Position numbers and translations under genes: made by a program. Under the pieces are notes generated by a model that saw only the letters and a program-made list of their open reading frames with translations, ran no database searches and had not been told where the DNA came from. This document shows, piece by piece, positions 1-7,746 of a stretch of DNA of 31,006 nucleotides. The stretch covers positions 1 through 31,006 of the forward strand of contig JAZTWW010000016.1 of assembly GCA_045636065.1 (NCBI GenBank), written 5' to 3'. Each line of letters starts with the position of its first letter. Position 1 is the first letter of the stretch. The stretch is from RGIG5050 sp045636065 (GTDB lineage Bacteria > Verrucomicrobiota > Kiritimatiellia > RFP12 > UBA1067).

Positions 1-254
1 TGTAAGGACGAGCCGGTGCGGCACATACGAATTGGAACCAACTCTCTTGGCGAAGTCCGCCAAGTGAGGGCCGGAAAAACTTTCTCATATAATAAACTTG
101 CGGGCCCGAGCGCTCGCAGGGGCGAAGGAGACCGGAAAGCCTCGGACATCAATCGCGCAAGCCAATCCGCACATAGCCAGCACCAACATCATCCGCTACA
201 ATGCCGCGCATTGCGCAGCGTGCTACACAAAACTGCGGCCCAGGATGCGGCGAA
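1..254. other. Non-coding stretch downstream of nadE
   Basis: No convincing gene is visible here. It follows the nadE stop. Positions 212-254 belong to a diverged repeat shared with the gap near 26.4 kb. It also holds a perfect 10-bp palindrome (CGAGCGCTCG, about 108-117), an AT-rich patch near 85-97 and a small hairpin at 46-64. Open frames crossing it are short and lack family resemblance. Confidence 0.6.
46..64 (-). terminator. Possible weak terminator hairpin after nadE
   Basis: CTTGGCG (46-52) pairs with CGCCAAG (58-64) around a 5-base loop. There is no clear U-tract on the minus strand, and the hairpin lies about 190 bases past the nadE stop. It could equally be an unrelated palindrome. 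Confidence 0.25.
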
Positions 255-290
255 TTACAAGCGGCCTGCAGCCCATTGCGGAGCGACGGC
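212..290 (-). repeat. Diverged dispersed repeat, copy overlapping the nadE 3' end
   Basis: Read on the minus strand, this segment matches 26370-26448 of the plus strand. It has an exact 14-base block (CGCTCCGCAATGGG), a shared CCGCTTG block, and a 12-base block (GCACGCTGCGCA) in the same order and spacing, with one single-base gap. Identity by eye is roughly 70%. The nadE stop and its last codons (APQWAAGRL) fall inside it, so the repeat apparently supplies the nadE C-terminus. Confidence 0.55.
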
Positions 291-2135
291 ATCGCTTGCC
301 ATCTCCCACCCCCCAAACGGCGAGAGCGAGATGCGGCCCACAGAAGGCCCGTCCGGAGTGCAGCTGCGCTTGAACTGCTGGGTGAAGAACCTGCGCATGA
401 AAACGTCAAGCCAGCGCGCTATTGTCTCCGGGGCGTACACGCCCTCGAACGCCTTGGCGGCAAGCATGAGAATCTTGCCCCTCTCGGCGCCGCGCCCTAT
501 GAAATGGTAGAGGAAGAAGTCGTGCAGCTCATAGGGGCCCACGCTATCCTCCGTCTTCTGGGCGATCTCACCGCCGACGCCCGGCAGAAGCTCCGGGCTG
601 ACGGGCGTTGCAAGTATATCGAGAAGCGCATCGCCGGCCTTGCCGCCGCGCTCGCCGGCGTACCACGCGGCCATGTGGCGTATGAGCGTCTTCGGAAGGC
701 CCGCATTGACGCCATACATGCTCATATGATCGCCGTTGAACGTGCACCACCCGAGGGCAAGCTCCGAAAGGTCCCCCGTGCCTATGACTATGCCGCCGAC
801 CTGGTTTGCGCGATCCATGAGGACATACGTCCTTGCGCGAGCCTGCGCGTTTTCGTATGTGACGTCCCTGACGCTCTCGTCCTGGCCGATGTCCTTGAAA
901 TGCTGCCTAACAAGCGGCGCTATGTCAACCGTTTCAATCTCAAGCCCCAGCCCCTCGGCAAGAAGCTCCGCATTCCCCTTCGTGCGGCCGGTCGTCCCGA
1001 AGCCGGGCATTGTAAGGACATGGATCCCCTTGATGTCAAGCCCGAGCATGCCGAAGGCCTCCACTGAGACTAGGAGCGCCAAGGCGCTATCAAGCCCGCC
1101 CGAAAGGCCTATCACCACATCGCGGCACCTTATCGCCTCAAGGCGCGTTGCAAGGGCGGATGACTGCATGCGGAATATCTCTGCGCACCTTTCGCGGCGC
1201 TCCGCCTCGCCGGACGGGATGAACGGATGGGCGTCAACCTTGCGGAAAAGCCCGCGCTTATCGCCTGCCGTAGCGAAATCTGCCTTGATGACACGCTCTT
1301 GGGCGCAGACCGGCCCACGGGCCGCGCGTCTACGCCTGAAGGCGAGATACCCCATATCGACATCCGCCACCGTAAGGCCCTCGCCACGCTCGAAGCGGAC
1401 GCCCTCCGCAAGGACATCCCCGCACTCGACTATCGCCGACTCGCCGGCGAAGACGGCAGTAGACGAGCTTTCGCCGCACCCGGCCCCTGAAACGGCAAAC
1501 GCCGCAAGAGACTTGGAACTTAACGCCTTTACGGAGGAGATCATCCGCCCGTATCCTCCAGCAACAGCCGGCATGGCCGAGGGAACAAGGACAAGCTCCG
1601 GCGCAGGCTCACCTCCACAAGCCCCTGCGGCATCCTCGCCTATAGCGACTTTGAAAGTGAAACCGCCGGCCTTCGGCGCAAAGACGGCATCCGCCTTAAA
1701 AGGGACATCCTTGCCGCCAAACTCCACCGTATCTGACGGCAGGCGCTCTGCGCCACTGAACCAGCGCGCCTCTTCCGCGACGGACGATTTGGGTACGAAG
1801 GCCGCGACTCCGGTAGCATCGATCACGGCGGCGGCATTGAAAAGCGCGCCTCCGCACCGCACCGGAAGCCCGGCTACTATAAGCATCCCCCGCCCCACGG
1901 CAAACGCAGCGAGCTCCTTCAGTGCCGCATCTGCGGCGTCGAGAAGCGAGCCCTGGAAGAAAAGGTCGCCGCACGTGGCGCCCGTAAGGCAAAGCTCGGG
2001 AAGGACGAGCATCTCGACACCCTCCGAGGAGGCGCGCTCGACTATGCGCTTTACGCTTTCAAGGTTGCCTTTTACGTCGCCCGGCCTTACAAGAGGCCTT
2101 CCGGCTGCGACACGCACGAAACCCGACATGTCCAT
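255..2135 (-). CDS. nadE: NAD+ synthetase, glutamine-dependent type with a degenerate glutaminase domain
   Basis: Last step of NAD synthesis: ATP-dependent amidation of nicotinic acid adenine dinucleotide. The 626 residues are an N-terminal nitrilase-type glutaminase domain (about 5-290) and a C-terminal synthetase domain (about 320-600) with the PP-loop SGGLDS (345-350) and the usual FKRS..PDGP-type ending. In the glutaminase domain the Glu (E47, PELCLTG) and Lys (K116, VPKS) of the Glu-Lys-Cys triad are present. The family motif around the nucleophile, (V/I)EICED, reads VAIGED here, so residue 166 is Gly instead of Cys. The usual GY after LT is GA, and the LPNY-type loop after the Lys is shortened. 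I infer use of free ammonia or a partner amidase. The start follows GGAGAGGTG; a second ATG two codons later is possible. The gene begins 1 base after the dsbD-like stop. Its last codons and stop lie in a repeat. Confidence 0.93.
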   Translation of the reverse strand: MDMSGFVRVAAGRPLVRPGDVKGNLESVKRIVERASSEGVEMLVLPELCLTGATCGDLFFQGSLLDAADAALKELAAFAVGRGMLIVAGLPVRCGGALFNAAAVIDATGVAAFVPKSSVAEEARWFSGAERLPSDTVEFGGKDVPFKADAVFAPKAGGFTFKVAIGEDAAGACGGEPAPELVLVPSAMPAVAGGYGRMISSVKALSSKSLAAFAVSGAGCGESSSTAVFAGESAIVECGDVLAEGVRFERGEGLTVADVDMGYLAFRRRRAARGPVCAQERVIKADFATAGDKRGLFRKVDAHPFIPSGEAERRERCAEIFRMQSSALATRLEAIRCRDVVIGLSGGLDSALALLVSVEAFGMLGLDIKGIHVLTMPGFGTTGRTKGNAELLAEGLGLEIETVDIAPLVRQHFKDIGQDESVRDVTYENAQARARTYVLMDRANQVGGIVIGTGDLSELALGWCTFNGDHMSMYGVNAGLPKTLIRHMAAWYAGERGGKAGDALLDILATPVSPELLPGVGGEIAQKTEDSVGPYELHDFFLYHFIGRGAERGKILMLAAKAFEGVYAPETIARWLDVFMRRFFTQQFKRSCTPDGPSVGRISLSPFGGWEMASDAVAPQWAAGRL

Positions 2136-2136
2136 A

Positions 2137-3582
2137 TCACCTCTCCAATATGACGTAGCAGGGAAGCCCTTGTATGTCTAGCCCCGAAAGCTCGGGGTAG
2201 GCGGCAAGGTCCTCGAAGACGTTTATCGTTATGTGGCGCACCTTGAAAGGCCTCATCGCCTCTAGAACGTCAGGCTGCCGCAATACGGTGCGCTCCATGT
2301 CGTAGCAGTTCATGCACCACGGCGCGCTCAGTATCACTAGCTCCCCGGCGGCTTCACCCTCGCCTACCTGTTCGACGGCCACAGAAGCCGCCGCCGGAGC
2401 CGCGCCGGAGACCCTCCATGCGAGATATGCGTATCTCGCGGCGAAGCCGAAGACGACGAGCGACAGAAGACGCTTGAGCCACACCATCCATACGCCCGGC
2501 TTGGGAAGGACTCCAAGCCCCGCGCCGATGAACGGCCACGGAAGCGCAAGCCCGAGACCGAAAGCGAACGGAAGCGCCGCATACCAAAGACTTCCCGCGC
2601 CGACGCCTTCGGCCGTCTTAAGGAGTATCGCAAGAAGGACAGGCTCGACACAGGCGCCAGCCAAGAGAACGCTCGCGGCACCAATGGCCCAGACGCCTAT
2701 TATGCCCTTCTTCGACTTTGCCCCTGCGGCCTTGGGCCTCTTGGCAGCGCCCTTCTTCCCGAAACGCTTCTTGAACTTCGTGAAATCTATCGTCACGACA
2801 TCGAGCATCGCAAGGCCGAGAATCGCCATCGCGGTGGCCGCGACGACGTTGAACGCGACGCTTGACTGGAGCGAACCCATCCTTACGCCAACGAGGGCGG
2901 CCACAAGGCCCATCACGCCGGCGCCTGTTATCTGCCCGAATCCGTAGACGGCTCCGCGCGCCGCGCTTCTTCCGATAATGGCGATGTTGACGGGAACTAG
3001 CGGAAGGACGCACGGCGTAAGGTTGTCCATAAGGCCGCACAGGAAGGCTATGAGCAGCAGCGCCCAAAAGCCCTTTCCGGCCGTAACGCCGTCTGAAGCG
3101 CCGCCTTCAGCGCCTGATCCCTCGCCCTTGAGAAATCCTATGAACTCCTCCTCTGAGCAGGCACCCATGCGCATCCTGGCCTTAAGGGCCGGCTGGGGCG
3201 CTGCGGACGCCTCGGGCACGGCTTCGGCGGGATCGGGATCCGAGCATTTCCCGCCTTCGCAGGGCATTGGCTGCTCGCCTTCTATGAAACCCTCCTCTTC
3301 CAGGGAATCCTCGTCGCCTTCATCGTCAAGGTCATCATCGTCAAGGTCATCGTCATCGTCGCCGCCGTCGTCATCCAGCCCGGCTTCGCCGGCATCGGCA
3401 GTCCATACTGCGGCGGGAGAGGGATTGGCGGCCTCCTTTGCCGCCTTTGCTGCGCGCGCCGCGTCTGCCGCCTCCTTCGTCAGGTAGCAGATGCCGTCGA
3501 AGCAGAGCTCGTCATCGGCCAAGGCGACGCCGGTTGATAGCGCAAGCGCTGTGAAAACCGCGAAAAGTAGTGTCTTTTTCAT
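2137..3582 (-). CDS. dsbD: DsbD/CcdA-type transmembrane thiol:disulfide interchange protein with C-terminal thioredoxin domain
   Basis: Moves reducing power across the inner membrane to periplasmic thiols. Residues 1-22 are a Sec signal peptide. A long, probably periplasmic segment follows, with two CxxGxC motifs (C27/C32 and C108/C113) and an almost purely acidic stretch (about 70-97). The DsbD membrane domain spans about 172-390 in about six segments. It has the paired redox cysteines C191 (LTPCVLPLVPV) and C311 (LAGACVEPVL). The C-terminal thioredoxin fold has CMNC (423-426) and the cis-proline motif GLPC (472-475). The normal N-terminal DsbD immunoglobulin-like domain is not recognisable; the acidic linker is in its place. 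The ATG has no Shine-Dalgarno; a consensus promoter ends 6 bases before it. nadE follows after 1 base. The function is clear at family level; the substrates are unknown. Confidence 0.9.
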   Translation of the reverse strand: MKKTLLFAVFTALALSTGVALADDELCFDGICYLTKEAADAARAAKAAKEAANPSPAAVWTADAGEAGLDDDGGDDDDDLDDDDLDDEGDEDSLEEEGFIEGEQPMPCEGGKCSDPDPAEAVPEASAAPQPALKARMRMGACSEEEFIGFLKGEGSGAEGGASDGVTAGKGFWALLLIAFLCGLMDNLTPCVLPLVPVNIAIIGRSAARGAVYGFGQITGAGVMGLVAALVGVRMGSLQSSVAFNVVAATAMAILGLAMLDVVTIDFTKFKKRFGKKGAAKRPKAAGAKSKKGIIGVWAIGAASVLLAGACVEPVLLAILLKTAEGVGAGSLWYAALPFAFGLGLALPWPFIGAGLGVLPKPGVWMVWLKRLLSLVVFGFAARYAYLAWRVSGAAPAAASVAVEQVGEGEAAGELVILSAPWCMNCYDMERTVLRQPDVLEAMRPFKVRHITINVFEDLAAYPELSGLDIQGLPCYVILER

Positions 3583-3588
3583 GGAGAG

Positions 3589-3617
3589 ATTATACCAAAA
3601 TTAAAGGGTGTGCGCAA
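3589..3617 (-). promoter_or_regulatory. Sigma-70 promoter giving a leaderless dsbD transcript
   Basis: On the minus strand: TTGCGC (3617-3612), a 17-base spacer, and TATAAT (3594-3589) preceded by TGG (extended -10). Only six bases (CTCTCC) separate the -10 box from the dsbD ATG, so the expected start site is the A of the ATG. No ribosome binding site is present. The gmk promoter has the same layout. Confidence 0.75.
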
Positions 3618-3631
3618 TGTCGACGGCTCCA

Positions 3632-4861
3632 TCACCTGCCGGTGAATTCGCCGCAGATTATCGCCGTATCGCTCTTGGGATCCCAGACAAGGAAGAGGAA
3701 CGGCCTCATGCATTCGAAAGGCTCGAGCCTCTTGGTCCAGGGGCTATCCTTCTTGGCGTCTTCAAGCGCCTTGAGGTGCATGGCGGCAGTCTTCGCGCCG
3801 AGCCTCTTCGCCTTTTCGTACGCCTCGGCCTTCTCCTCCTCCTCGGATTCAGCCCTTCCCGGGGTGAGGCTCACCCCCTCGGCACCGAGCCTTGCAGCCA
3901 CCTTCAAGGTCGCCATCGAAAGACGGCTGTCCTGCCCGAAGCGGACGAACCCCGACTGCGGCACCTTGTAGTCGGAAAGAAGAGGGAGAATGTCGAATGT
4001 GCTCGTGATGTCGATCAAAGGCACCGTAAGAACGCCGGTGCCGCGCTCGCCGTCCTCCGCGTGGAGGAGCTGCCTTATGGACGCCTTCACCTCGTCGAAC
4101 GTGACGGACGTCAAGGCCCCGGCCCTGACGAGATCGATGTTCTCGCCCTCCTTGGGCATGGCAAGGATTATCTGGAGATCGCCGCCTGCAAGAGGAATGG
4201 CCGCGATCTCGAACTTCGGATAGGAGAGCCTCAGCATCGGCTGGTCGCCCATGAGCGTGTCAATCTCACGTTCAGTGCCGTCGGCGCACTTGAACTTCAT
4301 CTTGACAGGCCCGCCCCTGAAGGGATTCGTCCATGCCCCGTCGAAGGAGATGCCGCAGACCGCTATCGCATCGCCAGTCCTCGGAAGGCGCGGCACTATG
4401 TCGGCAATGCGCCCGTTTGTGCGCGTAAGCGTCCATGTGTTGAGAGACTTTATCCCGTCAAGGACTCCGACCTCCGCGCCGAACTCGTTCTGGAGAAGAT
4501 GCACGTAGCTGCGCTCCATCATCCTCGGGCGGCGCATCCAGAGGCTAGGCGCGATCGTCACCGAAACCGCGTTCGATTCTGACGCCCTCTCGTAGCTTTC
4601 GCGCACGAACGCAAAGCTGGACGAGAACTCGTTCAGAAGCCCAAGCTCCTCGCTTATCGCCGCGCGCACCTCTACGCTCGCGCCCTCGCCGAGCATGCAG
4701 GCCAGAGCCGCGAAGCCGACAGGCGAAAAGACGTGCGTTCCGCCGTCCTTCGCCGCCTTGTTCCACGCCCCGGGCTCGAAGACGGAAGTCCTCCATCCCT
4801 CAACGGCCAGCGCGCAAGAGGCCATCGCTACCGCGGCAATCGCAATCTTGAATCTTGACAT
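3632..4861 (-). CDS. Secreted serpin (serine/cysteine protease inhibitor fold)
   Basis: Serpins trap proteases through a mobile reactive-centre loop. The 409 residues start with a signal peptide (about 1-20; MASC at 13-16 could be a lipobox). Serpin hallmarks are FSP near 45-47, the helix F motif NTWTLTRTNGRIADIVP (141-157) and the C-terminal signature RPFLFLVWDP (386-395) followed by GEF. The hinge aligning with the inhibitory consensus EEGTEAAAAT reads RLGAEGVSLT (324-333), so it is not a clean inhibitory hinge. From hinge Gly326 to the RPFLFL strand there are about 60 residues, against about 24 in alpha-1-antitrypsin. The extra part (about 336-378) is charged and helical-looking. The gene lies 29 bases after the gspI-like pseudopilin gene and is probably in its operon. 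Target and inhibitory status are unknown. Confidence 0.88.
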   Translation of the reverse strand: MSRFKIAIAAVAMASCALAVEGWRTSVFEPGAWNKAAKDGGTHVFSPVGFAALACMLGEGASVEVRAAISEELGLLNEFSSSFAFVRESYERASESNAVSVTIAPSLWMRRPRMMERSYVHLLQNEFGAEVGVLDGIKSLNTWTLTRTNGRIADIVPRLPRTGDAIAVCGISFDGAWTNPFRGGPVKMKFKCADGTEREIDTLMGDQPMLRLSYPKFEIAAIPLAGGDLQIILAMPKEGENIDLVRAGALTSVTFDEVKASIRQLLHAEDGERGTGVLTVPLIDITSTFDILPLLSDYKVPQSGFVRFGQDSRLSMATLKVAARLGAEGVSLTPGRAESEEEEKAEAYEKAKRLGAKTAAMHLKALEDAKKDSPWTKRLEPFECMRPFLFLVWDPKSDTAIICGEFTGR

Positions 4862-4890
4862 ATCCCTGCTTCCTTTCCTTAAATCGCATC

Positions 4891-5415
4891 CTATTTCGTT
4901 TTCGCGGCGGCGCTTTCGCCCGTCTCGCCCTTGCGCCAGAGGCGGATGAGAGTCTCCTCGTCGCGCCTGCCGCCCCTAAGATCGCCGCCCCACCTGACGG
5001 TCGTCCTTACGGAATAGAGCCCGCCGTTGCGCGCAACCTCGTCCTCGTGGGACATGATGCGCCCGTCGCCGCTATCCTCGTACTCGTCCACGGTGCGCTC
5101 GAAGGTGTAGCCTTCAAGCTCCTCGCGCTCGGCGCGCGTGAGCTCAAGCTCTATGTCCTCGGCGAGCTTGAGGGCGGACTCCTCTGAGATGTTGAGAAGC
5201 TCGTTGTCCAACGGATCGTCTGTCACCTTGTCAGACGGCGGGAGCGGATGGGCCATCTCCCCGAGATTCAGGACGTACTGCGCCGTCTCGAAGCGGCGGC
5301 TCTCGGTCATCATGTACTGGCAGACGGTCATCCCCTGGAGAAGCCCCACGAGGCTTATTCCGAGGATGAGCGAGGCTATGAGAACCTCGACGAGCGTGAA
5401 ACCCCGCTTAGTCAT
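4891..5415 (-). CDS. gspI: Type II secretion pseudopilin, GspI/PilV-like
   Basis: Minor pseudopilin of a type II secretion or related pilus-like system. The N-terminus MTKRGFTLVEVLIASLILG is a class III prepilin signal, cleaved after Gly5 by a prepilin peptidase, with Glu at mature position 5 and a hydrophobic helix to about residue 30. The remainder (174 residues in total, longer than many GspI) is acidic and ends in a YSVRTTVRW strand, consistent with the pseudopilin C-terminal sheet. Its start overlaps the end of the preceding gspH-like gene by 8 bases, suggesting coupled translation. The order F-G-H-I points to GspI rather than a type IV pilus PilV. The subtype is moderately certain. Confidence 0.8.
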   Translation of the reverse strand: MTKRGFTLVEVLIASLILGISLVGLLQGMTVCQYMMTESRRFETAQYVLNLGEMAHPLPPSDKVTDDPLDNELLNISEESALKLAEDIELELTRAEREELEGYTFERTVDEYEDSGDGRIMSHEDEVARNGGLYSVRTTVRWGGDLRGGRRDEETLIRLWRKGETGESAAAKTK

Positions 5416-6157
5416 CGTCCTCGACCTCCACCTTGCCGAAAAGATCCACCTTTATCTTCACCCCGTCCCTGTCGGGATCGGCGCCGTCACGGTAGAGGAT
5501 CACCCTGTGCGCCTGGGCCCGGCCGTTCGTCTCGAATATGACGGGGACGGGATCCTCCTTGAGCGCATCTGACGCCTTGCCGCCGCCGTCCGCCGCATCG
5601 TCGCCGTCGCCGCTTTCATCCCCGGCATTGAGCGACTCGCGTTCGGCCCTGCCCTGCTGCAGGAGATAGTCCACGTTGGAGAAGACGGAAATCGCGCCTT
5701 TGCGCTCCGTAGCGGCCCTGCCGTCGCTTCCGACAAGCTCGACCTTGAGCCTCAGGCCCTTGAAGCTCTCCTCCACCCTGTCCATAAGCTCGGCAAGCTC
5801 GCTCTTGGCGTTTGGATCGCCGCCGTCGTCTTCATCCGCCTCCACGCCGGAGAAGTCGATGTGCCTTATGTTGGACTTGACGGACGCACTCTCGGACGCG
5901 CCGCCGACCTCAAGGGTTATCTTCGACTCGCGCCCCTCGCCGGGGCCGCCGTCGACATACGTTATGACGCAGGGCCTCTGCTTGAGAAGAGCGAGCGTAC
6001 GCGCATGCCTTGCAAGCTGCATCACGGTACGCCCGCCTGCGGAAAGCTCCGCGTTGCCCATGCCGGCTACGATGTTTCCGGTCGCAACGGCCAGCATCGT
6101 CCCAATTATCGCGACGATGACGAGAAGCTCGATCAATGTGAAGCCTCTCCTGGCCAC
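5408..6157 (-). CDS. gspH: Type II secretion pseudopilin, GspH/FimT-like, with long charged insertion
   Basis: Minor pseudopilin. MARRGFTLIELLVIVAIIG is a prepilin leader cleaved after Gly5, and the helix extends to about residue 30. The segment GGRTVMQLARHARTLALLKQRPCVITY (about 41-67) matches the GspH N-terminal helix and first strand. The end (VIFETNGRAQAHRVILYRDG, then VDLFGKVEV) resembles the GspH closing strands with its FxxxGR motif. Between about 70 and 210 lies an unusually long, acidic, low-complexity region, making the protein 249 residues against roughly 150-190 typical. It starts 21 bases after the gspG stop and overlaps gspI by 8 bases. Confidence 0.82.
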   Translation of the reverse strand: MARRGFTLIELLVIVAIIGTMLAVATGNIVAGMGNAELSAGGRTVMQLARHARTLALLKQRPCVITYVDGGPGEGRESKITLEVGGASESASVKSNIRHIDFSGVEADEDDGGDPNAKSELAELMDRVEESFKGLRLKVELVGSDGRAATERKGAISVFSNVDYLLQQGRAERESLNAGDESGDGDDAADGGGKASDALKEDPVPVIFETNGRAQAHRVILYRDGADPDRDGVKIKVDLFGKVEVEDDD

Positions 6158-6178
6158 AGCCTTAAACCCCGGCTTGGA

Positions 6179-6598
6179 TTACTTCTTCTCGCGGTTGTAG
6201 ATGTCGTCGCCGCCGCCCTCTTCACCGTCGGGGCCGAAGCTCGTCAGAAGGAAGCGCTTGCCGGTCTTCTGGTACTGTATGCGGTTGCCCCAGGCGTCGT
6301 TGAGCGCATCGCGGCCGCCCTCGATGGCGGGGGGATTGTCGTCGTCACCGTCGGTGAGCATGGACTCGAACGCATCCTGGCTCGTCGGGAGCTTCCTGCC
6401 GCGCGTCTCGGTCTGGATGATGAGCGCCTGGTTGATGGAGGAGATAGTCGTACGGGTCGCCGTGACCTTGGCCTCGTCCGTCGAACCCATGAGATTCGTC
6501 ACCGCGACGGCGCCGAGGATGCCGAGGATCGCCACCACGACGAGCAGTTCGACAAGCGTGAAGCCCGCCTTTGCAGCCTCTTTCAGTTCCTTCTTCAT
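6179..6598 (-). CDS. gspG: Type II secretion major pseudopilin
   Basis: GspG polymerises into the pseudopilus that pushes substrates through the outer membrane secretin. The 139 residues start MKKELKEAAKAGFTLVELLV, with prepilin cleavage after Gly12 and Glu at mature position 5. The C-terminal part has the GspG pattern: DAWGNRIQYQ (101-110), like the family's DPWGNPY, and a terminal FGPDGEEGGGDDI (121-133) matching the calcium-binding loop. I chose the ATG at 6598 because GAAAGGTG lies 7 bases upstream and the prepilin leader begins there, although the frame is open much further. It lies 14 bases after gspF. Confidence 0.93.
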   Translation of the reverse strand: MKKELKEAAKAGFTLVELLVVVAILGILGAVAVTNLMGSTDEAKVTATRTTISSINQALIIQTETRGRKLPTSQDAFESMLTDGDDDNPPAIEGGRDALNDAWGNRIQYQKTGKRFLLTSFGPDGEEGGGDDIYNREKK

Positions 6599-6612
6599 GA
6601 ATATGCACCTTT

Positions 6613-7746
6613 CTATTGGATTGAACTTGTCACCTTGAAGACCGCAAGGAGGATGGAGATTGCGATGAACCCCACGATGCCCGCGATCATAACTATCAGA
6701 ATCGGTTCGAGCGCGCTCGTCAGGCGCTGTATGTTGCGGTCCATGTCCTTCTGGTACCTGACACCTATATGCTGGAGGCTTCCGGCCATGTTGCCCGCCC
6801 TTTCGCCGACGGCAAGCATGTCCGTCATCATCTTCGGGAATACGCCGCTCGCTGCAAGGGGCCCCGAGATGCTCGTTCCGTCCGTAACGCGACGCCTCGC
6901 CTCGGCAAGGGCGTTGCCGATCACGGCGTTGCCGCACGTCTGCTCGCATATCTTCAGGGCGTTTAGGACGTTCACGCCGTTGGAAAGGAGAGTCTTGAGC
7001 GTATAGGCGAGGCTCGAATACGCGCCCGCCGCGACGATTCCCTTTATAAGCGGCGCCTTGAGCTTCCACTGGTCCACCTTGAAGCGCCCCTCCGGCGTCT
7101 CCTTCCATTTCCTGAAGGCCCACACCGCAAGGATTATGCCGCCGAGCATGAACCAGCCGTACTTTATGAGACCTTCGCTCATCCCAAGAAGGATCCTTGT
7201 CGGCAGCGGGAGCGTTGCGCCCATGGACGCGAATATCTTCTCGAACTTGGGGATGATCCATGTAAGCGCGAAGATGACCGCAAGAACGCCTATGCAGAGG
7301 ACGACTATCGGGTACGTCATCGCACCCTTGATCTTGGAGATCATCGCGTCGTTGCGCTCGTAGTGGTCGGCAAGACGCCTAAGGACCTCGACCATCGCGC
7401 CAGACGCCTCGCCAGCCCTTAGCATGTTGCCGTAGAGCGGCGGGAACGTCTTGGGGTGGCGGGTGACGGCGCTTGAGAAGGCCTCGCCGTTGACGATGCG
7501 CTCCGTAAGGTCCTTGCAGATGGCGCGCTGCGGCGAATCCTCCTCGCCCTGGTTGGCGAGCGCGCCGAGCGCCTGGCCGAGCGTCATGCCGGCCTCAAGG
7601 AGATCGGCGAGCTCGCCCGTGAAGAGCAGGACGTCCTGGCTCTTCATGACCGGCGCGCCGCGCCCCGACGGAGCTGGCGCCTGCCTCGAAGACGATCTTC
7701 CGGCAGGCGGCCTCGCGCCCCGCGCCGCTGGGACGTTTCTAGGCAA
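6613..7746 (-). CDS. gspF: Type II secretion inner-membrane platform protein
   Basis: GspF/PilC-family integral membrane protein linking the assembly ATPase to the pseudopilus. It contains two GspF domains (about 40-165 and 240-365) with the FTGELADLLEAGMTLGQAL motif, a central membrane pair (about 147-225) and a C-terminal membrane helix (about 345-370). The start is a TTG at 7746 preceded by AAAGGTGA with 6-base spacing. An ATG at 7647 (residue 34) is possible but has no comparable ribosome site. The first 33 residues are Arg/Pro/Ala-rich and replace the larger cytoplasmic N-domain of typical GspF. The start overlaps the last 8 bases of serA. The ATPase GspE and secretin GspD are not in this window. 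Confidence 0.9.
   Translation of the reverse strand: MPRNVPAARGARPPAGRSSSRQAPAPSGRGAPVMKSQDVLLFTGELADLLEAGMTLGQALGALANQGEEDSPQRAICKDLTERIVNGEAFSSAVTRHPKTFPPLYGNMLRAGEASGAMVEVLRRLADHYERNDAMISKIKGAMTYPIVVLCIGVLAVIFALTWIIPKFEKIFASMGATLPLPTRILLGMSEGLIKYGWFMLGGIILAVWAFRKWKETPEGRFKVDQWKLKAPLIKGIVAAGAYSSLAYTLKTLLSNGVNVLNALKICEQTCGNAVIGNALAEARRRVTDGTSISGPLAASGVFPKMMTDMLAVGERAGNMAGSLQHIGVRYQKDMDRNIQRLTSALEPILIVMIAGIVGFIAISILLAVFKVTSSIQ

Noticed and set aside
85..97. TATAAT-like sequence on the plus strand near the left edge
   Set aside because: No matching -35 box and no plus-strand gene follows.
201..1067. Plus-strand frames across nadE
   Set aside because: Opposite a clear NadE coding frame; composition is that of an antisense shadow.
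6599..7261. Long N-terminal extension of gspG (360 codons in frame)
   Set aside because: The extension is antisense-like low-complexity sequence overlapping gspF; the prepilin leader and ribosome site fix the start at 6598.
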